DNA of 15,008 bases from an uncultured Acetatifactor sp. (GCA_910577035.1 CAJTKW010000090.1:1-15008), one strand, 5' to 3'. Positions 1 through 8,045 are shown, counted from the first letter of the stretch. Notes: a model not told the origin generated them from the letters alone. Made by a program: numbers and translations.

Positions 1-21
1 TGTTAGTTCCAGAGGAAAATA

Positions 22-543
22 TCAAAAAATTGTAAGAAAAAAGGAAGTAAAGTCTATTTCTGCAAGCAGGACTTCCACCAGATACGCCAGATAGTTATGC
101 TCGTAAAGCCAGACCAGCACACTGCTTTCCTGAGTGTATGAAATAATGATCTGTTCCATTGCCCCCAGCTCCAGCATCATCGTGAAGGTATATACCGTCC
201 ACAGGAGCAGCACTACCTCAAAAATGCCAAACACGGCTCCCAGCAGCTTATTCACAAAATGGATCACAGGCAGCTTTGACACCAGCTTTGCCGAAAAGAA
301 AACCGCCTTCAGCAGCTGGTGCACGATAACCAGCACTACCAGCAGAATACCGGCAACAATAGCCTGAAATATCCTGCCGTCATTATAACTGCCCATCACT
401 TCCGCAATCAGCGCCACTACCGCGCAGAGAACCGCCATGGATACAAGGGATATAATCTCCTTTACCATACCCTTTTTATAGCCGTCCATTATTTTATACA
501 GTACAAGTATCAGTACAATGACCAGTAAAAAATTTATGTTCAT
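22..543 (-). CDS. CvpA family membrane protein
   Basis: Predicted 173-residue integral membrane protein of the CvpA family (named for a gene needed for colicin V production; its molecular role in Gram-positive bacteria is not settled). It starts with a hydrophobic helix (about residues 3-18) followed by a short Lys/Gly-rich segment (YKKGMVKEI), the typical CvpA opening. Further hydrophobic helices lie at about 28-50, 62-80 and 100-126. Length matches the family. The ATG at 543 has an AAGGGG ribosome binding site about 8 nt upstream. It begins 21 nt after the stop of the DUF5711-like gene on the same strand, so the two are probably co-transcribed. The family call rests on topology and the N-terminal pattern. 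The specific function is unknown. Confidence 0.8.
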   Translation of the reverse strand: MNINFLLVIVLILVLYKIMDGYKKGMVKEIISLVSMAVLCAVVALIAEVMGSYNDGRIFQAIVAGILLVVLVIVHQLLKAVFFSAKLVSKLPVIHFVNKLLGAVFGIFEVVLLLWTVYTFTMMLELGAMEQIIISYTQESSVLVWLYEHNYLAYLVEVLLAEIDFTSFFLTIF

Positions 544-564
544 AACAAACCCCTTTATCTTTCG

Positions 565-1761
565 CTATTTCAATTGAACCGTGTCAATGGAATTCTCTGT
601 GACCAAAATAAATTTATAGGAATTGCCCGCCGGAAGCATAAGCCTCACCGGCCTGGCAAATTCACCGTTAAATTTTACGTTTCCGTCCAGATTGGTGATA
701 ACACATTCCGTTTCATTATATGCTACAAAGGTATTCTGTCCGAAAAAAACGTCCGTGTACTCAATGTCAAAGTAGAAGCTTCCCACCACGGCCGCCGAAG
801 CATCATACACGTCCATACGATACAGTCTTTCACTGTCTTCCGACCGGAATACCAGACCAATATACTTGTCGCTGTAAAACACAGACAGGATCTCTTCATT
901 CAGCATATAGGTCGCCACCTCCATCGGCGCGTAACTTCCGGCATATATCACCAGCCTGTTGTCACCTACGGCAAAAGCAGTGCTGTTGTTCATAAACTGC
1001 ACCTGCGGAACTAATGTATCCGTATAATAAAACACGCCTACCATACAGTCGTTGACATTTTCCCCCACGTCTCCGAAATTGTAAAACACCACATTTGTTT
1101 TCAATGAACCTGCATCCAGATGCAGATAGGATGCGCATAGAAGCTGGCCGTCAGGGGAAAGGCAGATGTCCACAGGGTAACCGGAATTATTCATACGTGC
1201 CTCTCCCGTATAAAGAATTGTGCCATCGAGGTCATATGTATTGATTACCGCCACATCTGTTCCATCCAGAACAGCCGTCACATAGCCCTCCCCGGAAACG
1301 GATATGTCTCTGATGGGCATGGTAGTGGTAATCTTTGAAAGCTGTTTCTGGCTGTTTTGAACATAAATGCTTCTGCCATTATATTCTGCAAGCGCCACCG
1401 TACTGCCGCACATTGCAAGCTTTACTTCCTGAAATTCATAGGTCTGATTCCATGTAACGTTACCCTTTGCATCCGTACAATGGGCACCATCCTTACTGTA
1501 TGTAAGAATCGAATTGCCCAGCCGAAGATCAATGGACCCGGAAACACTCTCCCTGGAAGAAGAGGACACAACATCATAGTCTGTATAAACATGACTTCTG
1601 TATTGGACTACGACCACCGCCGTCAGCGCAATCGCGGCAGCTATCACCAGCACTACACGATACACATTACTCAGCTTATGTCTTCTGATCTTTTCTTTAT
1701 AGCCGGCTTGATTCTGCTCTCGCTTTTTTTTCTCCTTCATGTAGCTTTTGATGTCCGCCAT
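565..1761 (-). CDS. DUF5711-like membrane-anchored protein
   Basis: 398-residue protein with a basic cytoplasmic N-terminus (residues 1-33, rich in Lys and Arg), one transmembrane helix (about 34-53) and a long extracytoplasmic domain. That domain is built of short beta-rich units with recurrent motifs such as LSPDGQLL and NLDGNVKF, which suggests a beta-propeller-like fold. The layout matches the uncharacterised DUF5711 proteins of Lachnospiraceae, from memory and not from a search. The ATG at 1761 has GGAGG about 5 nt upstream, which supports this start. It lies between the LysM protein and CvpA on the same strand and probably has its own promoter (extended -10 at 1844-1852). No catalytic motif is visible. 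A cell-envelope role is an inference from topology and neighbours. Confidence 0.75.
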   Translation of the reverse strand: MADIKSYMKEKKKREQNQAGYKEKIRRHKLSNVYRVVLVIAAAIALTAVVVVQYRSHVYTDYDVVSSSSRESVSGSIDLRLGNSILTYSKDGAHCTDAKGNVTWNQTYEFQEVKLAMCGSTVALAEYNGRSIYVQNSQKQLSKITTTMPIRDISVSGEGYVTAVLDGTDVAVINTYDLDGTILYTGEARMNNSGYPVDICLSPDGQLLCASYLHLDAGSLKTNVVFYNFGDVGENVNDCMVGVFYYTDTLVPQVQFMNNSTAFAVGDNRLVIYAGSYAPMEVATYMLNEEILSVFYSDKYIGLVFRSEDSERLYRMDVYDASAAVVGSFYFDIEYTDVFFGQNTFVAYNETECVITNLDGNVKFNGEFARPVRLMLPAGNSYKFILVTENSIDTVQLK

Positions 1762-1843
1762 GCCGCCTCCACATCAGTATCGTCGTATAAAGCCCCGGAG
1801 CCCGTCCCACAGCCTCCGGCCGCCTTCTGCCCCGAATAAGGTC

Positions 1844-1852
1844 ATTATATCA
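1844..1852 (-). promoter_or_regulatory. Extended -10 promoter for the DUF5711-like gene
   Basis: Read on the minus strand this is TGATATAAT, a perfect TATAAT preceded by the TG of an extended -10 element. It lies 83 nt upstream of the ATG at 1761 and just after the stop of the LysM gene. No good -35 is visible at 17 nt, as is common for extended -10 promoters. The predicted leader of about 75 nt is unusually GC-rich. Confidence 0.5.
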
Positions 1853-1862
1853 TACTCCCCCT

Positions 1863-3080
1863 TTATTGTGGTAATAAAATTTTCTGGCCGATCTTGATGT
1901 CATCCGGATTGGTGATGTTGTTCAGGCTGCAGATCTCTGCGACTCTCCGGTCGCTGCCGTACTGCCTCATACAGATTCCGATCAATGTGTCCCCCCTCTG
2001 GATCGTATAAGAGACGGGCTCCGGTTCCGGCGTGGGCGTAGGCTCCGATTCCGACACAGGCTCCGATGTGGGGGTCGGTTCTGGCTCCGGTGTGGATTCC
2101 GGCACAGATTCTGACGGTGCCTCCGGCGCAGTCTCGGATTCCGGCTCAGGCGTTATTTCAGGTGAGGGCTCGTCCCCCGGTTCAGATGACGGCTCTGAAA
2201 CGGACTCTGATCCTGATGCCGAACCGGATGCTGCCTCATTTTCCTTCCGTATCGCATCTGCCAGCTTGTCCTCTGCCACAATCGTTCCCACCTGCACTTC
2301 TCCGTTGGACACTTCCACCACATCCGGGAGCTGCTGTTTAGACATTCCGTTCACCAGGTTTTCAGCCGCCTGACGCAGTTCCCGAAGCTTGCCGTCTCCG
2401 GCCATAGTTGCCAGCCCTGCACCACACAGCAATATGAAGACTGCAGCTGCGGTAAATTTCATTTGTCTCAGGCGTGTGTCCGATGCTCCTTCCCTTTGCC
2501 TGGGAAGCGCCGCCCTCCCGGCCCTTATCTCCCGCTCCGTTCTTCCGCCGCGCTGGCTCTGCGCCTCCGCCTTCTGCCGACGCTCCTCCTGCCTGCGCTT
2601 TACAACGTCATATTTTGACTGGTCAAATTCCTCCGGCTTTGCTTCCTCCTGCCGTTCGTCCACCATGAGCCGGAGCATGCTGTCGTTTTTCTCGTAAAAC
2701 TGCGCATACCCTTCCACGTATCTGCAGACTCCCTGTTCATAAATATGGAAGCCCTCCACCATCTCCCCGTTCAGCACCCGGTATCCCAGAAAATCAAATC
2801 CCGGGAAATATTTCTTTCTGGTCTTCTCCGCCTCCTGCAAAACAGCCTGAGATAAATGCCGTGTCTCTCTCTGCAGGAAATTCAGTTTACAGGCCCCATA
2901 AAGGAACAGATATGTAATCCCGCCTTCTTCCTTCCTGGTGCCGTACACTCCCACCGCCAGCTCCTTATCCATAGCATGTCCATTCAACTGTTTTATATAG
3001 GAAACAACATAATCCTCCACATAGATTTTACAGTTGTGGTTTATCTCGCCTATCTGTGTAATATTTTTCGGTAACTCCAT
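1863..3080 (-). CDS. Membrane-anchored protein with C-terminal LysM domain
   Basis: 405-residue protein, start taken as the ATG at 3080. The frame also opens at a GTG at 3089, but that codon lies inside the Shine-Dalgarno GGGGAGG, whereas the ATG is 8 nt from it. Layout: an N-terminal soluble domain of unrecognised type (about 1-145), a charged Arg/Glu/Gln-rich stretch (about 145-205), a transmembrane helix (about 208-226), a linker rich in Ser, Pro, Glu and Thr (about 281-355) and a single LysM domain (about 357-404; YTIQRGDTLIGIC ... IKIGQKILLP). LysM domains bind N-acetylglucosamine-containing glycans such as peptidoglycan, so the C-terminus should face the wall while the N-terminal domain stays in the cytoplasm. 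It follows galM on the same strand behind a strong hairpin. The role is unknown; linking a cytoplasmic domain to the wall is an inference. Confidence 0.85.
   Translation of the reverse strand: MELPKNITQIGEINHNCKIYVEDYVVSYIKQLNGHAMDKELAVGVYGTRKEEGGITYLFLYGACKLNFLQRETRHLSQAVLQEAEKTRKKYFPGFDFLGYRVLNGEMVEGFHIYEQGVCRYVEGYAQFYEKNDSMLRLMVDERQEEAKPEEFDQSKYDVVKRRQEERRQKAEAQSQRGGRTEREIRAGRAALPRQREGASDTRLRQMKFTAAAVFILLCGAGLATMAGDGKLRELRQAAENLVNGMSKQQLPDVVEVSNGEVQVGTIVAEDKLADAIRKENEAASGSASGSESVSEPSSEPGDEPSPEITPEPESETAPEAPSESVPESTPEPEPTPTSEPVSESEPTPTPEPEPVSYTIQRGDTLIGICMRQYGSDRRVAEICSLNNITNPDDIKIGQKILLPQ
2016..2228 (-). repeat. Pro/Glu/Ser linker-coding repeats
   Basis: Degenerate short repeats encoding units such as SEPTPTPEPEP and SESVPES in the wall-spanning linker of the LysM protein. 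The DNA repeats TCCGGTTCCGG-like and GGCTCCGAT-like units many times. Tracts like this can change length by slippage. The repetition also opens long meaningless frames on the opposite strand. Confidence 0.6.
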
Positions 3081-3087
3081 AAAAAAC

Positions 3088-3132
3088 ACCTCCCCTGCCG
3101 ATACCGTAAATATAGCATTGGCAGTGGGAGGT
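3088..3132 (-). promoter_or_regulatory. Hairpin masking the LysM Shine-Dalgarno (attenuator/terminator-like)
   Basis: On the minus strand, ACCTCCC then, after one bulged A, CTGCC pairs with GGCAG and GGGAGGT, giving a 12-bp stem around a 20-nt loop. The 3' arm contains the GGGGAGG Shine-Dalgarno of the LysM gene and runs into GTTTTTT directly before the ATG at 3080, so it has the form of an intrinsic terminator as well as an SD-sequestering hairpin. On the plus strand the same stem is followed by TTTTTAG. It could terminate the galM transcript, regulate the LysM gene, or both. Confidence 0.6.
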
Positions 3133-3196
3133 TTTTAGCATACCTTGTCGCGGCAAACAAAAAAACATTCGACATTCTTTTTATTTCGGAAAACGC

Positions 3197-4249
3197 TTAC
3201 TCAAATTGATACACCGTCACCGAATCATATTCCCTGCCCTCTCCGAAAATGCAGGAGGGAAACCGGGGCTTGTTGACAGAATCAGGAAAATACTGTGTCT
3301 CCAGACACATTCCCGTGCGGAACCCGTAGACCGCACCACTCTTCCCCGTCTGTTCCTTAATAAAATTGCCGGCATAAAACTGTGCGCCCGGAAGCGTAGT
3401 ATAGGCCTTCATGACTCTGCCGCTCTTTGGCGCCGTCACCGTCGCAAAATGAAGGAGCGCTCCGTCATCCTTCCAGCCGTCGATCACCCAGTTATGGTCA
3501 TAGCCGCCCGCAAACCGCAGCTGCTCAAAGTCTTCGCCGATCTGCAATCCCACCTTCTTTGGCTTCGTAAAGTCCATGGGAGTCCCCTGCACCCCGGCTA
3601 TTTCACCCGTAGGAATGGATCCGGCATCTCCCGGCGTATAGCAGGCTGCATTCAGCATCAGCTCATGCTCTTCTATTTTGCCGCTGTCATGGCCGTCCAG
3701 GTTAAAATATGTATGATTGGTCAGATTGATAATCGTCTTTTTATCACTGGCTCCGTGGTAATGAAGACGCAGACTGTTGTCGCTGCCCAGGCTGTATTCC
3801 ACGGAAATCCGTTTATTTCCGGGGAATCCAAGGTTTCCGTCCGTATCCTCCAGGGAAAATCTGACGCCCTCTGCAAGCACCTCTGCCTTCCAGAGCTGCT
3901 TATGGTATCCCCTGTCTATGTGGCTGTGGAGATTATTTGCATTATCGTTTACATCTACATGATAGTCCGTGCCGTCAATGCAAAAGGCCGCATTTCCGAT
4001 CCGGTTAGCGCTGGGACCGATCACCACCCCAAAAAAGCTGGGATTTCCCATATAGTCCTCTGCCTTGTCAAACCCAAGTACCACATCCTCAAGGTTTCCC
4101 TTCTTATCAGGGACAATGATCCGGACCACCGCAGCGCCCAGATCCGTTACCGCAACGGTCATGCCGCTGTCATTTTCCATCGTATATAGCGTTACATCCC
4201 GCCCGTCCGGATATTTTCCGAAAGTACTCTCTGAAATTTTTACTGTCAT
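3197..4249 (-). CDS. galM: Aldose 1-epimerase (galactose mutarotase family)
   Basis: 350-residue cytoplasmic enzyme of the aldose 1-epimerase family, which interconverts alpha and beta anomers of sugars such as galactose or glucose. Visible family motifs are the substrate-contacting NR pair at 82-83 (SANRIG), a histidine at 108 in NNLHSH, the catalytic-acid histidine at about 179 in LTNHTYFNL and the catalytic-base glutamate at about 317 in CLETQYFPD. The NNLHSH segment departs from the usual NxLHGG, so the preferred sugar may differ. Length is typical. The ATG at 4249 has GGGGAG upstream. It begins 33 nt after the recR stop and is probably read through from the pfkA-dnaX-ybaB-recR operon, although its job is unrelated to DNA repair. 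No galK or galT is nearby. Confidence 0.93.
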   Translation of the reverse strand: MTVKISESTFGKYPDGRDVTLYTMENDSGMTVAVTDLGAAVVRIIVPDKKGNLEDVVLGFDKAEDYMGNPSFFGVVIGPSANRIGNAAFCIDGTDYHVDVNDNANNLHSHIDRGYHKQLWKAEVLAEGVRFSLEDTDGNLGFPGNKRISVEYSLGSDNSLRLHYHGASDKKTIINLTNHTYFNLDGHDSGKIEEHELMLNAACYTPGDAGSIPTGEIAGVQGTPMDFTKPKKVGLQIGEDFEQLRFAGGYDHNWVIDGWKDDGALLHFATVTAPKSGRVMKAYTTLPGAQFYAGNFIKEQTGKSGAVYGFRTGMCLETQYFPDSVNKPRFPSCIFGEGREYDSVTVYQFE

Positions 4250-4282
4250 AATTTCTCCCCTCTACCTTATATTTTCCTTCTC

Positions 4283-4879
4283 TTACAATTCCACGCGCCC
4301 CTCCAGTGCCCGAAGCAGCGTCACCTCATCGATATATTCCAGGTCACCTCCCACCGGTACACCGCTGGCAATCCTGGTCACCCGGATCCCGGTGGGCTTG
4401 ATCATTTTGCTGATATACATAGCCGTAGTCTCACCCTCCAGGCTGGAATTCGTGGCTATAATAACCTCCTCCACGTCTCCCCGCAGGCGTTCAATCAGTT
4501 CCTTCAGCTTAATGTCCCCCGGCCCAATGCCCAGCATGGGGGAGATTGCTCCATGCAGCACATGGTAAACGCCCTCATATCGTCCCGTTTTCTCATATGC
4601 CGCCAGATCCCTGGCGTTCTCCACCACCATAATCATTTTGTGATTGCGGTTCCGGTTGGCGCACACGGGACAGACATCCTTATCCGTCAGGGTAAAGCAC
4701 TCCCTGCAGTAACGCACGTTAGCCTTGGCCTCCACGATTGTTTTTGCCAGACGCTCCACCCTGTCCTGAGGCATATTGATCAAATGAAACGCCAGACGCT
4801 GGGCAGACTTGCTTCCAATGCCCGGGAGCGCCGACAGTTCCTCTATTAATTTATTGATATACCCGCTGTACAGCTCCAT
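4283..4879 (-). CDS. recR: Recombination protein RecR
   Basis: 198-residue RecR, which acts with RecF and RecO to load RecA on single-stranded gaps during recombinational repair. Domains in order: helix-hairpin-helix at about 9-33 (LPGIGSKSAQRLAFHL), a four-cysteine zinc finger (Cys58, Cys61, Cys70, Cys73) and a Toprim domain from about 81 to 175 with the acidic VVEN segment and ATNSSLEGE. Most RecR proteins have ATNPTVEGE there, so NSSLEGE is a clade variant. Length is exactly typical. Its ATG shares one base with the stop of ybaB (TGATG), so translation is coupled. The dnaX-ybaB-recR order is conserved across bacteria. Confidence 0.98.
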   Translation of the reverse strand: MELYSGYINKLIEELSALPGIGSKSAQRLAFHLINMPQDRVERLAKTIVEAKANVRYCRECFTLTDKDVCPVCANRNRNHKMIMVVENARDLAAYEKTGRYEGVYHVLHGAISPMLGIGPGDIKLKELIERLRGDVEEVIIATNSSLEGETTAMYISKMIKPTGIRVTRIASGVPVGGDLEYIDEVTLLRALEGRVEL

Positions 4880-5223
4880 CAGAAGGGCATACCTCCCAGA
4901 CCCCCTGTCATTTTGCCCATGAGCGCATTGCCTGCCTCATCCGCCTGACGTATTGCCTCGTTGACTGCGGCAACTATCGCATCCTGCAGAGTCTCAATAT
5001 CCTCCGGATCTACAATTTCCTCCGCCAGTACAAGGCGCAGCAGCTCCTTTTTCCCGTTTACTGCCACCTCTACCGCCCCTCCGCCGGTCTTTGCCACAAA
5101 TTCCTTCGTCTCAAGCTCTTTCTGCCCTTCTTCCATCTGACGCTGCATTCTCTGGGCCTGCTTCATCAGATTCGCCATATTTCCGGGCACTCCTCCTCCG
5201 GGAAATCCGCCTCTTTTTGCCAT
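4879..5223 (-). CDS. YbaB/EbfC family nucleoid-associated protein
   Basis: 114-residue member of the YbaB/EbfC family, small dimeric DNA-binding proteins of the nucleoid. A Gly-rich N-terminus (about 1-14) is followed by the characteristic Met/Gln-rich helix (NLMKQAQRMQRQMEEGQKEL, about 18-37), a central beta sheet with VAVNGKKELLRL and VDPEDIETLQD, and a C-terminal helix rich in Ala, Asn and Asp (AAVNEAIRQ). The ATG at 5223 has AGGAGG about 9 nt upstream. It sits between dnaX and recR, the classic location for this family, and overlaps recR by one base. Confidence 0.96.
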   Translation of the reverse strand: MAKRGGFPGGGVPGNMANLMKQAQRMQRQMEEGQKELETKEFVAKTGGGAVEVAVNGKKELLRLVLAEEIVDPEDIETLQDAIVAAVNEAIRQADEAGNALMGKMTGGLGGMPF

Positions 5224-5270
5224 GCTGCCATCCTCCTGTCTTTCTGCCTGTTCCGCCGCATCGGCGGTAT

Positions 5271-6860
5271 TTATTCTTCATCCTCTTCTATCTCAATATC
5301 CATCCGGACAAGTCTGGACAGATCCACATAATTCTGTTCGAATTCCTGTCCGCCGCCTACCGTCCGAAAATCCACCGCAATCTGCTTCCCCGCGAAATCC
5401 TCCAGCAGCATTTCCAGCTGCTGCCGGTTCTCAGGATGCCTGGAAAAAAAGTCCGATGCCGGGCCGTCTTCCAATACCACCACCAGCTTATTATCCTCAC
5501 CCAGACTCAGCTTTGCATTCTTCATATAGCTTTTCATAGGGTTCTCTGCGCTTCCCACGATGGAAGGCCATCTGGATACAACGGCCCTCACGTCCTCTGG
5601 AACCGCCTGGGGCAGAACCGGTCTCGGAGGTTCCGACCCCGGCGGCGGCACCCGGTCTGCTGCCCGGGTATCACTCTGGCCTCCCTGTGCCGCGGCAAAC
5701 ACCACCCCGTTTTCCAGTTTATCCTCTACCTGCCTGATTCGATCCAGTACCGCTTCTTCATTGGTTTCCATCTGCGGCCTGCACAGCTTAATCAGTGCGA
5801 TTTCCACCAGGATACGCTTCTGCGACGCATATCGGACCTGTCCGGAAAGCTCCGAAAACACTCTGATATACCGCACGATCTGCTCCATTTGAACCTGAGC
5901 CGCCTCTTCCTTCAGACGCTTGAGGTTTTCCGCAGACATATCTATCACATCCTCCAGATTATCCGAAGCCTGTACCAGCATCAGATTGCGCAGATACCAG
6001 GTAAAGTCCGTGACAAACTGGGTCAGCTCCCGCCCCTGCATCACAATCTCCTCCAGCAGCCGGATACAGCCCGGCACATCTCTGTCAAGGCAAAAACGAA
6101 ACAGCCTGCTGAAAACCTCTGTATCCACTGCTCCCAGCACGTCCAGCACCTTGTCGTAAGTCAGCTCACTGCCCAAATGAAAAGCAATACACTGATCCAG
6201 CAGACTCAGCGCATCCCGCATGGAGCCGTCCGCAGCCTTTGCAATATAGCGGAGAGCCTTTTCCTCCACCTGTACATTCTCCGCCCCCGTCAGCTCCTTC
6301 AGCCGTGCCGCAATGGTGTCGATAGTGATTCTCTTGAAATCATAACGCTGGCATCGTGAAAGAATCGTGATGGGGAGCTTGTGCACCTCCGTGGTGGCAA
6401 GGATAAAAATCACGTAAGAGGGCGGCTCCTCCAGGGTCTTCAGTAATGCGTTGAAGGCACCTATGGAGAGCATATGCACCTCATCGATAATATAAACCTT
6501 AAATTTCCCTTCCGCAGGAGAGTAGGAAACTTCCTCCACAATCTCCCGGATGTTGTCCACGCCGTTGTTGGAAGCCGCATCAATCTCAATCACATTCATG
6601 CTGGCTCCTGCCGCAATGGCCCTGCAGATCCGGCATTCGCCGCAGGGACCGTCTTCTCCGGGATTCTCACAGTTTACCGTGCGCGCCAGAATTTTGGCCA
6701 CCGTCGTCTTACCGGTTCCCCGGGTTCCGGTGAAAAGATACGCATGACCGATACGCCCGGCCTTCAGCTGGTTCTTCAGGGTAGTGACAATATGATCCTG
6801 CCCCTTCACATCCGCAAAGGTATTGGGACGAAATTTTCTGTAAAGTGCTGTATATGACAT
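5271..6860 (-). CDS. dnaX: DNA polymerase III subunits gamma/tau
   Basis: 529-residue clamp-loader ATPase, which drives loading of the sliding clamp at replication forks. The N-terminal AAA+ module shows Walker A at 45-52 (GTRGTGKT), a zinc finger (Cys64, Cys73, Cys76, Cys79), Walker B at about 122-129 (VYIIDEVH) and the SRC motif at about 168-170 that provides the arginine finger. The collar domain follows to about 370, then a Pro-rich linker (PPPGSEPPRPVLP) and a C-terminal tau-like domain. The ATG at 6860 is 5 nt after the pfkA stop, and its ribosome binding site (GGAG) lies inside the last pfkA codons. No convincing A-rich slippery site for a separate gamma product was seen. Confidence 0.98.
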   Translation of the reverse strand: MSYTALYRKFRPNTFADVKGQDHIVTTLKNQLKAGRIGHAYLFTGTRGTGKTTVAKILARTVNCENPGEDGPCGECRICRAIAAGASMNVIEIDAASNNGVDNIREIVEEVSYSPAEGKFKVYIIDEVHMLSIGAFNALLKTLEEPPSYVIFILATTEVHKLPITILSRCQRYDFKRITIDTIAARLKELTGAENVQVEEKALRYIAKAADGSMRDALSLLDQCIAFHLGSELTYDKVLDVLGAVDTEVFSRLFRFCLDRDVPGCIRLLEEIVMQGRELTQFVTDFTWYLRNLMLVQASDNLEDVIDMSAENLKRLKEEAAQVQMEQIVRYIRVFSELSGQVRYASQKRILVEIALIKLCRPQMETNEEAVLDRIRQVEDKLENGVVFAAAQGGQSDTRAADRVPPPGSEPPRPVLPQAVPEDVRAVVSRWPSIVGSAENPMKSYMKNAKLSLGEDNKLVVVLEDGPASDFFSRHPENRQQLEMLLEDFAGKQIAVDFRTVGGGQEFEQNYVDLSRLVRMDIEIEEDEE

Positions 6861-6865
6861 ATCAA

Positions 6866-7939
6866 TTAATCTCCAAAGCTGATTCCCAGCAGCTTTGCCT
6901 CCTGCACAATAGTTGCATCCGGTTCCACCATCTTCAGCTTGCCGGCTACATCCTCCAGCGGAACCTTGACGATTTCACGATTCCTGTAGCCTACCATGAA
7001 GCCATACTGACCCTCCAGGATCAGCTTGCCTGCCTCCGCGCCCAGACGGCTGGCGAATACTCTGTCGTAAGGGCAGGGGCTTCCGCCCCGCTGCATGTGA
7101 CCGGGAACCGTGACCCGCACCTCCCTGCCGGTCTTTTTCTGGATGGCCGCCGCCACTTCATAGGACACGGAGGGATAAGGATATTTCTCCATCTTTTTCT
7201 TAAATTCCTTTTTGGAAAGTGCTGCATCCTCCTTGGAAATGGCTCCTTCCGCCACCGCAATGATGGTAAAACGGCTGCCTTTCCTGTCTCTCTCTTCTAT
7301 CTTTTCAATAACCTTGTCAATATCATAAGGAATCTCGGGAAGCAGGATAATGTCCGCACCGCCTGCCATACCGGCATTCAGGGTCAGCCAGCCAACCTTG
7401 TGCCCCATGACCTCCACGATAAATACCCTTCCATGGGACGCCGCTGTGGTATGGATGCAGTCAATGGCATCGGTGGCAATATTTACCGCACTCTGAAATC
7501 CAAATGTCATATCCGTACCCCAGAGGTCATTGTCGATGGTCTTGGGCAGGGTCACAATGTTTAACCCCTGCTCCCTGAGCAGGTTTGCTGTCTTATGAGT
7601 ACCGTTTCCTCCCAGAATCACCAGACAGTCAAGCTGCAGCTTATAATAATTCTGCTTCATTGCCTCCACTTTATTCAGACCGTTTTCGTCAGGATCATTT
7701 ATTGTCTTAAAGGGTGTGCGGGAAGTCCCCAGCATGGTGCCGCCCTTCGTCAGGATACCGGAAAAGTCTTTTCCCGTCAGCATCCGGAACTTACTGTAAA
7801 TTAATCCCCTGTAACCGTCCAGAAAGCCATAGATCTCCACTTCTTCCTTACTGGCATACAGCGTCTTTACAACCCCCCTCATTGCCGCGTTTAACGCCTG
7901 GCAGTCGCCGCCGCTGGTCAGCATACCGATTCTTTTCAT
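6866..7939 (-). CDS. pfkA: 6-phosphofructokinase (PfkA family)
   Basis: 357-residue phosphofructokinase, which phosphorylates fructose 6-phosphate to fructose 1,6-bisphosphate in glycolysis. Visible motifs are the N-terminal phosphate loop (TSGGDCQALNA, 8-18), GGNGTHKTA at 110-118, the catalytic PKTIDND at 132-138 (proton-abstracting Asp136), MGH at 178-180 and the substrate-binding GHMQRGGSP at about 280-288. A Gly rather than Asp at the second GGxG position favours ATP over pyrophosphate as donor. The Lys in PKTIDND and the Asn in GGNG are unlike the E. coli enzyme (GTIDND, GGDG), so donor specificity should be regarded as open. The ATG at 7939 has AGGAGGG 7 nt upstream. It is the first gene of the operon, transcribed away from tRNA-Ser. 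Confidence 0.95.
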   Translation of the reverse strand: MKRIGMLTSGGDCQALNAAMRGVVKTLYASKEEVEIYGFLDGYRGLIYSKFRMLTGKDFSGILTKGGTMLGTSRTPFKTINDPDENGLNKVEAMKQNYYKLQLDCLVILGGNGTHKTANLLREQGLNIVTLPKTIDNDLWGTDMTFGFQSAVNIATDAIDCIHTTAASHGRVFIVEVMGHKVGWLTLNAGMAGGADIILLPEIPYDIDKVIEKIEERDRKGSRFTIIAVAEGAISKEDAALSKKEFKKKMEKYPYPSVSYEVAAAIQKKTGREVRVTVPGHMQRGGSPCPYDRVFASRLGAEAGKLILEGQYGFMVGYRNREIVKVPLEDVAGKLKMVEPDATIVQEAKLLGISFGD

Positions 7940-7974
7940 GCACGTGCCCTCCTGATATGATTTACTTTCTTAAA

Positions 7975-8003
7975 AGTTTACTCTGTTCGGGGTAAATTTG
8001 CAA
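7975..8003 (-). promoter_or_regulatory. Predicted pfkA operon promoter
   Basis: On the minus strand, TTGCAA (-35, 7998-8003), a 17-nt spacer and TAAACT (-10, 7975-7980). Each box matches the sigma-A consensus at four of six positions. The start point would be about 30 nt upstream of the pfkA ATG. Confidence 0.5.
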
Positions 8004-8023
8004 GAGAAATTCGGACTTGCAAA
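7997..8023. repeat. Inverted repeat joining two divergent -35 boxes
   Basis: TTTGCAAG at 7997-8004 and CTTGCAAA at 8016-8023 form a perfect 8-bp inverted repeat with an 11-bp centre. Each arm contains the -35 box of one of the divergent promoters (pfkA left, tRNA-Ser right). It could be a regulator's operator or merely two identical -35 boxes in mirror orientation. Confidence 0.6.
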
Positions 8024-8045
8024 AATGAGAAGAATGCTATAGAAT
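8017..8045 (+). promoter_or_regulatory. Predicted tRNA-Ser promoter
   Basis: TTGCAA (8017-8022), a 17-nt spacer and TAGAAT (8040-8045), placing the start point near 8052, about 16 nt before the tRNA. Confidence 0.6.

Noticed and set aside
2032..2373. Plus-strand frame rich in Gly, Ser, Asp opposite the LysM gene
   Set aside because: It is the mirror image of the Pro/Glu/Ser linker repeats. It has no ribosome binding site, and the minus-strand gene has clear domains.
5442..5452. Homopolymer run in dnaX as a programmed frameshift site
   Set aside because: On the mRNA this is a U-run in codons GAC UUU UUU UCC, not the A-rich slippery heptamer known in dnaX. No support for a gamma product.
5271..6359. 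Long plus-strand frame opposite dnaX
   Set aside because: It is antisense to a gene with intact clamp-loader motifs. Its composition is that of a shadow frame.
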